From NCBI GenBank assembly GCA_036924285.1, contig JAYKYS010000007.1, positions 17,174,001-17,238,000 of the forward strand: a stretch of DNA of 64,000 nt, read 5' to 3'. The notes beneath the pieces are model-generated. The model searched no databases and had not been told where the DNA came from. It saw only the letters and a program-made list of their open reading frames with translations. Positions within the stretch are counted from its first letter, which is position 1. The number at the start of each line of letters is the position of its first letter. A program made the position numbers and the translations under genes. The DNA comes from Asterella californica. Taxonomy: Eukaryota; Streptophyta; Marchantiopsida; Marchantiales; Aytoniaceae. This document shows, piece by piece, positions 56,841 through 64,000 of this stretch.

Positions 56841-58125
56841 CCACTAAACTTCCATCTTTTAACGGTTCGCCAATATGACAAAATATGCTAAGCGACAAAA
56901 AATCCTCCCTTCCTTTCTTCACCATCTATGTATAGCTACGATACTACCTCCCTTCTTTCCGCTTCAAAAATATAAATAATCAAAGAAATACAGAGCAAAG
57001 AGATATATATCCTAGAACGGAATATATTCTCACATCACTTTGCAAGCTTACCCGTTTACAAAGCGTTTGATGATTTGATTTCGCCCTGACAGTTTGAACC
57101 CTGATCTTATCGTTACCAGCAATGAAGGTGACGGACCTACCGTAGTTCCAGAGTTCAAGCGGCTGCGCTAGTTACTTCAGGTGTATGTACACACATAAAT
57201 GAAGACGAGTACAGTACAGTCGCAGGGCCAGGTGAAATCGCATTACACAGGACAGTACAACGAGGAGGCCATATCACTGAGAGGAGCGGAGCGCCAGCGA
57301 GCCGGCCGTAAATGAACCATATACGGCACCGTATCTTCTCCCTCTGTGAAGATGTCCGTTCTGTTCTGACCTGATACAGTACAGATCCGTTCGACAGAGA
57401 GTGCGGGCGGCAGGAAATAAGGACATTAAAAAAAGCTAATCATGCGAAAACCAAAATTACAAAAATAATCACGACTGTGGACCATGACATAACCTTCTCC
57501 TCAACGGAAGAGGAGAAGGAACGAGCGAACGAACGCAGAAGCGGGACAGTGACCGTTGGTGGAGTGAAGCTCCGGGCAATAAATGGTGGTCCCTTATTCT
57601 TACCTTTTGGCTGCGCTTGGCTTTTTTCTTCTGTGCTCCTTCCTCCTTGTAGGACCCACGGCCGCCATCCTCCTGTCCTGGCGTTGCCATTTTTGCTGCT
57701 GGTCGGGTCCCTAAAGCTATCATCGAAGCGCAGCGAGGGAGAGAGCGAGGGGGAGAGATAGCGATCAGTCAGTCAGTCTCTTCGGGTTCGGTGTCTGTGG
57801 GGTGTGAGTAGATTGTTACGAGTAAATCTCACCTGCTCCCCACTTCGCTGCTGTAGCTCTCCCAGACTCCTACTACAGCTTCCGACACTTGCCCCTTCGT
57901 TGTTAAGGTGGCGTGGCCCTTATGATCTATAGGTGCTGCAGCTGGAGTGAAAGCACCGGGGCGAGCGCGATCTGCAAAAGCTGGCTTGGACTGTGGAGTT
58001 GAAGCGAACTCTTCTTCGAGAGGAGAGGGCGCAGCTCGTTAACAGAAAACGAGAAGAAGCTAATCAAGCCAGGAGCTGTGGAGGGCGGTGAGAAGAAGAT
58101 TGCTGCTGGGCTCGAGACAGGGAGG
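56841..58125. promoter_or_regulatory. Upstream region of the beta-glucanase gene
   Basis: From about 57150 the GC content rises. A purine-rich run (GAGGGAGAGAGCGAGGGG) lies at 57736-57753 and is likely part of the core promoter or leader. No TATA box in good position was found, and frames in 57469-57761 on both strands are not supported as genes. The 5' leader of the gene probably starts between 57750 and 57950. Confidence 0.4.
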
Positions 58126-60842
58126 ATGATACTTCGGCAATGGCAGCTCGTTTGCATTGGAGTGGCAACGCTCCTCTGCTGCTTCGTTCCCTTCTCAGGT
58201 GTCGTTCGGTGACTCGTCTCCCGTAGTCCTTCTGTGCTTTAGGATGCAAGCTCCCCAGCTTTGCTCACTCTTACTGGCTCTGGATAAGAAGGAATTGGAC
58301 GTATGTGAATTCTTTTTCGGTTTGATCGCTTTGAATCCCATGAGTATCGAGCTCGAACTGCGCTCTTGCTCTATGTCCTCCCGTTTCTACTCAGTTGAGA
58401 GAGTCCTTTTTGACAGTTCGCCTTCAGAGACGATACTTCCTCACGTTGTCTAAACTGCTCCGCCCGCGACTGGCAGTAGTCAGCTTAAAGCTAGTTGCTT
58501 TCAGCCAAAATCTTTCTTTGCTCGAGGAATGGGGACTTGATGTTTCACTCCTCCATTAGAGAGGTGTAGCGTGCTTTCATTGCTACCACAGACGGCCTAT
58601 TTCCTGACAGTAGATAGTTCACTCTTGCCTGCCTCTCTCATTTGCATTGTTCTGCACCAGTCTCCTGTTCCACCACGTTGAGGGAAGATTGAATTTCAGA
58701 GAGGGCTTTATCAACTCTTTCTTCAGCAGCCTGTAGGGCACTTTGCAGGCACACTTACTCGTGTAAATGCAGAGCTAAGGCCGAAGTTAACGGACTTTCA
58801 GGGTGAATCCCTGCATCAGGGATGTGTCGCCCTGCACTGAGGTCGTGGAGCAGCAAGCTGATGATGATGTCGAATGTGGAGTGCAGGAGTGGATGCAGCT
58901 GTGGGAGTGAACTATGGAACCGTTGCCAATGATCTTCCATCCCCACCGGAGGTCGTTGCACTTTTGAAGACGACCATCATCACTAGGGTAAAACTGTACA
59001 ATGCTGATTCGAATATCCTCAGTGCGTTTGCCGGCTCAGGCATTTCTGTCATAGTGGGTGTGAGCAACGACCAAATCTATTCTCTGGGCCGCTCTCCTTC
59101 CTTCGCCCAGCAATGGGTGAGCACCAACGTCGCTGCTTTCTTTCCGTCGACAAATATTGTCGCCATTGCTGTTGGAAACGAGGTCCTGACAACCTCTCCG
59201 ACCTTGCGCTCCAGTCTTGTTCCGGCAATGCAGAATTTGCACACGGGACTGGTGAATTTGGGTCTGGCGGACAGAATCAAGGTCTCTACGCCTCACTCTT
59301 ACGGAGTTTTGACGAGGTCCTATCCTCCCCAGCAAGGTCTCTTCCGGTCTGACTGGTCAGACAGTGTGTTCGCTCCCATGTTGGATTTTTTGGCTCAGAC
59401 TGGAGCACCATTCATGATCAACACCTATCCGTACTTCGCTTACAGAGAAGATCCGAAACTGTCCATCGCTTACTCACTCTTCGAACCCAATACTGGTGTG
59501 ACGGACCCAGCCACTGGCCTTCACTACGACAACATGTTCGACGCTCAAGTTGATGCAGTGTATGCTGCCATGTCAAAGTTGGGACATCAGGACATTACGA
59601 TTGTGGTGTCTGAAACCGGATGGCCCTCATCTGGAGATACTGGCGAAGTGGGTGTTGGTATCAACAATGCTCAGACGTACAACAGCAACCTTCTGAAGCA
59701 CCTCGCAGCCGTGACTGGAACTCCAGCTCGACCTGGAGTGGTAGTCGATACCTACATCTTCTCGTTGTTCAACGAGAACCAGAAACCTGGTCCGGCCTCA
59801 GAGAGGAACTTTGGTCTGTTTTTGCCGGACAGGAACATCGTTTACAATGTCGGAATTCAAGCAGGTGCTGCTCCTTCGGCTCCTCCTCCACCTGCTGGAA
59901 ATTCCACCAGTCCACCTCCTCCACAACCTCCTCCTTTTCCTCCTTCTTCTCCACCTCCTGCTGGAAACTTCACGAGCCCACCACCGCCTCCAGCAGCTCC
60001 AGCAGCACCACCTCCAAATGCGACAGCTCATCCACCCCCTCCTCCCGCGACTGCTCATCCTCCACCACCACCGATGGTCCCCACACAACCAGCCCCACCT
60101 CCTCCGTTCTCAATCCCTCCGCCTCCACCCTTCACAACACCTCCGTCCCCTTCTCCTCCCCCACCGATGGCTCCAGCTCCATTCGTGTCTCCAACCCCTC
60201 CAACCCCTCCACCCCCTCCAGCCTTCCCAACTCCCAGCCCACCCGTGGCATCTCCTTCCCCCCCGGGTACACCAGCGAAACATACTTGGTGTGTTGCCAA
60301 ACCCGGATCTGACACAGTCGATCTCGTAAATGCTCTCAATTTTGCTTGTGGCGAAGGAGGAGCTGATTGCAGCGCGATTCAGTCTGGAGCACCCTGCTTC
60401 GAGCCGAATTCTCTGATTTCTCATGCCTCCTTCGCATTCAACAGCTACTACAGCAAGAACGGCCGCAACTCCTGGAACTGCTACTTCGGCAATTCTTCGC
60501 TCATTACCATCACCAACCCAAGTAAGTGTTCTGTCTTTATAACCAACAGTTTTCCCGCAGGATAGTCACTGTTCATGACCAGAACAAGAATGCTACAACT
60601 CGCATAGACCTCTTAGTCAGAATCCAGTTTTCATAGTTTCCTGTCATCCCCAAGGTACGTTCATGTACAGGTGAATATCGAATTTTAACAGGAGATCAGA
60701 CTGAAGAAGTCCAGAAGATGCTGGATGAATTTCAACATACGATTTTGATGACCGACTATGGCGATCTTCGATCATTTTTTACTGATCCAGTTCCTCAACT
60801 GTGTATGTATGTGCAGGTTACGGCGGATGTGTGTACCTGTGA
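58126..60842 (+). CDS. Secreted beta-1,3-glucanase, GH17 plus Pro-rich linker plus X8
   Basis: Three coding exons (58126-58198, 58887-60521, 60817-60842) join in frame through GT-AG introns of 688 and 295 bp to give 577 residues. Residues 1-25 are a signal peptide (MILRQWQLVCIGVATLLCCF). The GH17 domain spans about 29-350: VGVNYGTVAND start, AIAVGNEVL with the proton-donor Glu near 123, and VVSETGWPSSG with the nucleophile Glu near 267. A linker of about 135 residues, over half Pro with Ser, Thr and Ala (runs such as PPPPP and SPPPP), leads to an X8/CBM43 domain at 490-577. X8 has WCVAKPG, six Cys (493, 512, 519, 528, 556, 574) and ends SYGGCVYL, supplied by exon 3. No GPI-signal tail follows. 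The family cuts beta-1,3-glucan (callose) in the wall or at plasmodesmata. The very long extensin-like linker is unusual and may be glycosylated. Confidence 0.95.
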
Positions 60843-61120
60843 AAAGGGCGCTAATTGAGAAAAGAGAAGCACAACATTTTGTAATTCCCACGCCGTTGGA
60901 CTTCTCTCATGTGTGTGTGTAGTCACGCGGATTTAGTTTAGGAGCAGTGTAATAATAGTATGAAGTAATTTAGAACCGTAGGGAAGAGGCCGTCAAGTCT
61001 GTAAATGGTGTCAGCGTCGGCAAGCGAGAAGATATGCAGCTCGTGAGTGAACGTTTTCACCCACCTACCACTCAAACAGAATGTGCAGTGAGTTTACTCT
61101 CATTTGTTAACTCGTACTTC

Positions 61121-61126
61121 AATAAA
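61121..61126 (+). terminator. Polyadenylation signal of the glucanase gene
   Basis: AATAAA about 280 bp after the stop codon, followed by a C-rich run. An earlier AATAATAGTA at about 60949 is an alternative weaker signal. Confidence 0.5.
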
Positions 61127-61887
61127 CATTTTCCCCCCCCTGTACACGATCTGTCACTTTGTCACACGATCTCTCGCGCATATCTAATCATCATCTTTGG
61201 CTGTCTTGCGGTCTCAATGGGCGTTTCATTTCCTGCGTGCACGATTTTCGGATAGGGAGTTTTTGGACAATCTCAGTCGCCCCTTAATAATGAGATTCTC
61301 AACGCGCTCCCCATCTGAATGAGCACGCGAGCTGAATCTCTCTCCCCTTTTGCCCTTGCTTGCATTGCAGTTCGTGAGCACTACTCACGTTGGTGATTAT
61401 GCCGTCCGTGCTCAAAGTTCGCGAAGTGACCGCATTCACGAAGTTGTGTCTCTGCCTCCTTCCAGGAGCCTGTGGAGTGGCGAAACTATCATGAGACAGT
61501 ACGTACACACTGAGAAAGCGCTTGAGCACTCCTGTGATTGACGGCTGGACAGAAAACTCAGTACTGTACCTGTTTGCTCAATGCGAGCTCAGCTTACATG
61601 AAGCCTCCTGTGCGTGTACTTTCCAGAACTCGCCAAGCGATCCAGCGAAGAACCCTACCTATAACAGATATGTTGCACTTACCCTAAAGGTGTCTAGCGG
61701 TTTTGAATCTAGCGACAGTTTCTGACGTTATTCAGTCGAGCTAAACATTTCGGAATTGGAATCGCGTTGTTCGTATTTCCTCGTGCTCCTAAATCCCCGA
61801 ACTCAGTGTGTATATAAGCGTGTATTCTACAAACGTATGTATTCTACAAACGTGTAAGCTCATGGGACATGTAAGATTCACTCAGAA
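61127..61887. other. 3' flank, no gene recognised
   Basis: Frames on both strands at 61299-61725 show no motif. CGTGTATTCTACAAACGT and GTATGTATTCTACAAACGTG near 61821 form a short tandem repeat. Confidence 0.4.
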
Positions 61888-62379
61888 ATTTACTTGACGA
61901 CACCTCTAAGAAGTGACTTGACTTGACCCCACTTCTCTAACTCTACGTTACTGGACCACACCTTTGACTTACTACAGCAGGTTCAAAAGATCACAATGCC
62001 ACGTCATCTGGATGCGAGAACTCCATGTTAGCTATCTACAATGTAATGCACGTTAGGCGTCAGCAATGAATCTACACCGAAATGTAACTTTAAAACACCT
62101 TTAGTCAAATGATTTATTATTAGAATTAGTGCAGTGTCTTTACATAACGATAAACTTGTTTATTCCACTTTGGGGTGTGATCAAGTAAAATAAAATTTAG
62201 AAAGGTGAGATAAAGTCTGATAAATATATGAAAGTTACTTAATTAGAGGTGCGATCAAGTAAAACAAAGTTTAGAATGGTGAGGTAAAGTCTGAAAAATA
62301 TATTAAATCAAATAAAACAAAATTTAGAATGGTGAGGTAAAGTCCCAAAAATAAATATTAAAGTTATGATCAAGTAAAT
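61888..62379. mobile_element. MITE family M2, 492-bp copy with internal tandem repeat
   Basis: The ends are ATTTACTTGACGACACCTCT (61888) and ATGATCAAGTAAAT (to 62379), the same terminal inverted repeat as at 37647-38016. At 62192-62345 a unit (GATCAAGTAAAAYAAARTTT, AGAATGGTGAGGTAAAGTC) is repeated about three times with period about 55-73 bp, which explains the extra length. There is no coding capacity. Confidence 0.75.
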
Positions 62380-62994
62380 CTTTGAAGATTAATTTTATTA
62401 TTTTAACTAAATATACAAAGTATTTTCTATTTCCATATCACTTTAAAATACAAATAACGAGTGAGATTCCAAATCCAAAATATCTTACCACTATCTAATG
62501 CTTGGAACATTCACTGTAAGAGTCTCCAGCATCACTACGCATAAACCTCTGTCAAGGTTGTGGAGGAATTTTGTCAATATTTGTAGGCACTGTATACTTG
62601 TTCACCGGCGTGAATCCAACTGTGGTGTAAATTACAGTCATGTGTGGTTGTAGATTGAGAAAGTAAAAGTAATGGATAATTCTCGGAAAGCGTAATATCT
62701 AGCCATCAAATGTAATTGGTTCCCTGGTGGCTTTCACCGTGCAGTCAGCGGTTCCCGCCATGCAAAGTTGTCCTTTGGAGCCAGTAACGGAGGAATTGTA
62801 GACACGTTAGATCAGATCGTCTAATTCGCCGAGAGCATATCATGTATCCGGCAAGTATCTTGTCTGCATTGGCTTTGAACCGGCTCATTTTTAACTTCTT
62901 ACAGTTCTTGCCGGTTGGCTTTGGAAAACAGATACACAAACTGTGAATATCCTTCCCCACGGCCTTGTACATTGAAATTCGTTTTTTCTTATCG
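62380..62994. other. No gene recognised
   Basis: A 75-codon minus frame at 62745-62972 in a GC-richer patch has no motif; its tail sits before the AT-rich tract of the next repeat. Confidence 0.35.
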
Positions 62995-63276
62995 GAAAAT
63001 GTATAAGTGTTACTAAAATTTATTTTACTAAGTTATATAAAAAATTAAGTTAATTCATAATTGTTATATATTATTCATTCCTGGGACAGCCAACTCAGCC
63101 GAAGAGAACCCATAAGTAAGAGGGGGCTGCTGCGCTCCAGGGGGTATAACACCGGAGACCCAAATCGCTAATTGCGCCGTTTAATTGAGGATATTAATTA
63201 ATGTACTAACCCTTCCTGCCGGAAGGGTTAGAACATTAATAAATGTACCCTCATGTACACTGAAGTGTACATGAGG
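62995..63276 (+). repeat. Hairpin repeat copy 6 (forward)
   Basis: Order: AT-rich tract (62995-63075), CCTGGGACAG, CCCATAAG at 63109-63116, GGTATAACACC at 63143-63153, stem-loop 1 at 63197-63240 (ATTAATGTACTAACCCTTCC paired to GGAAGGGTTAGAACATTAAT with one mismatch, loop TGCC), and in place of stem-loop 2 a perfect 12-bp hairpin CCTCATGTACAC/GTGTACATGAGG at 63249-63276 with loop TGAA. Confidence 0.8.
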
Positions 63277-63654
63277 CCCATATCCTCTCTAGATAAGAGA
63301 ATCTAGAAACACTCGACGTACAAAGAAATGTTAATATAAAGATTGCGGGGTTTGGGGTAAAAATGAATCTTTTCTTCAAAGAACACTATAAGGAAAAATG
63401 AAATATTTGATTTCATGCTTTATTACTCATACCGGAGGTTTACAGAAAAGTGAATGCTGCGATCCACCACAGAGAGAAAGGAGACTCTGAGTGAATGAAT
63501 GATCATGTTGTCTGGATCCAGTTTTTGTGTTGTGACAGTTTCTGAGGTTCATAAATTCTACAAGCTATAACGTTCCGTGAAACTTATCCGAACTAAGAAG
63601 AAGTGAATATGCATGCAATCTGAACTTCTGAGAACTTGTGTTCTCCTTTTGTTA
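63277..63654. other. Spacer between two direct hairpin repeats
   Basis: No open frame or motif. If copies 6 and 7 are terminal repeats of one small element, this would be its interior; no primer-binding or polypurine site was identified. Confidence 0.35.
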
Positions 63655-63958
63655 TCAGAGAATTATATAAGTATTAAATAATATATATACTAAGTAGATA
63701 TAAATAATTAAAATATTTTATAAACGATGTTTGTTAACTCATGCCTGGAAACACGGAGAACGTAGACAAAAACCCATAAGTGTAGACTGGATCCTCGCGC
63801 TTCAGAAGGTACAAGTCCGGGGCACTGTACTCATAAATATATAGTTTTAATCAGGCGTGTAATTTAATATCTAACTCTTTCTGTCGAAAGGGTTAGGTAT
63901 TAAATTAAACGGATATGCATTTCCTCTGTTCTGAACTCGGAAGAGGATGAATATGCAT
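63655..63958 (+). repeat. Hairpin repeat copy 7 (forward)
   Basis: Order: AT-rich tract (63658-63722), CCTGGAAACACGG, CCCATAAG at 63773-63780, GGTACAAG at 63808, stem-loop 1 at 63861-63906 (AATTTAATATCTAACTCTTT paired to AAAGGGTTAGGTATTAAATT, with CTGTCG between), and stem-loop 2 at 63913-63958 (ATATGCATTTCCTCT paired to AAGAGGATGAATATGCAT). It lies about 660 bp from copy 6 in direct orientation. Confidence 0.8.
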
Positions 63959-64000
63959 ACCAGATGAATCACCTACCAATGGACACTAACTGTATAGATA

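Noticed and set aside
59620..60329. Long Ser- or Leu/Pro-rich frames (plus strand) and Gly/Arg-rich frames (minus strand) inside the glucanase gene
   Set aside because: They are other frames of the CCT-rich linker of the real protein.

Overview
The window is nuclear DNA of a land plant. It is AT-rich and sparse in genes, with short GT-AG introns and polyadenylation signals. The two intact genes belong to plant families: a signal-peptide-bearing cytochrome b561 and a GH17-X8 beta-1,3-glucanase. The Gypsy, LINE and Harbinger remnants look most like elements I associate with non-seed plants, so a bryophyte or lycophyte is my best guess, held loosely. No prokaryotic, organellar, rRNA or confident functional tRNA sequence is visible.

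Layout. At 0-7.9 kb lie decayed transposons: LINE reverse transcriptase on the minus strand (3.1-4.3 kb), a Gypsy RNase H/integrase piece (4.7-5.3 kb) and a LINE endonuclease on the plus strand (6.86-7.45 kb). At 8-9 kb there are two copies of an unusual hairpin repeat and a tRNA-derived SINE. The four-exon cytochrome b561 gene, with a TATA box, is at 10.8-12.24 kb. At 16.2-18.8 kb a Gypsy polymerase is split by a solo LTR, and at 22.2-25.8 kb another retroelement has LTR, gag and protease. At 25.8-41 kb there is mostly non-coding DNA with MITEs, perfect inverted repeats, minisatellites and more hairpin repeats.

At 41.6-50.3 kb is a transposon-dense block. It holds a Myb/SANT-like Harbinger ORF1, a minus-strand Gypsy gag, two unrecognised spliced gene-like remnants, a large minisatellite, a nearly complete PIF/Harbinger transposase (minus) and the 3' end of a second one (plus). 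More MITEs and SINEs fill 50-57 kb. The three-exon GH17-X8 gene is at 58.1-60.8 kb. The right end has a second copy of a 0.4-0.5 kb MITE and two direct copies of the hairpin repeat.

Working together. The two host genes are unrelated: one is a probable ascorbate-type transmembrane haem protein, the other a secreted wall beta-glucanase. The rest is a record of nested mobile-element activity. The least explained structure is the hairpin repeat, found at seven places. It has conserved blocks in fixed order and two stem-loops whose outer stems differ in sequence between copies but remain base-paired.
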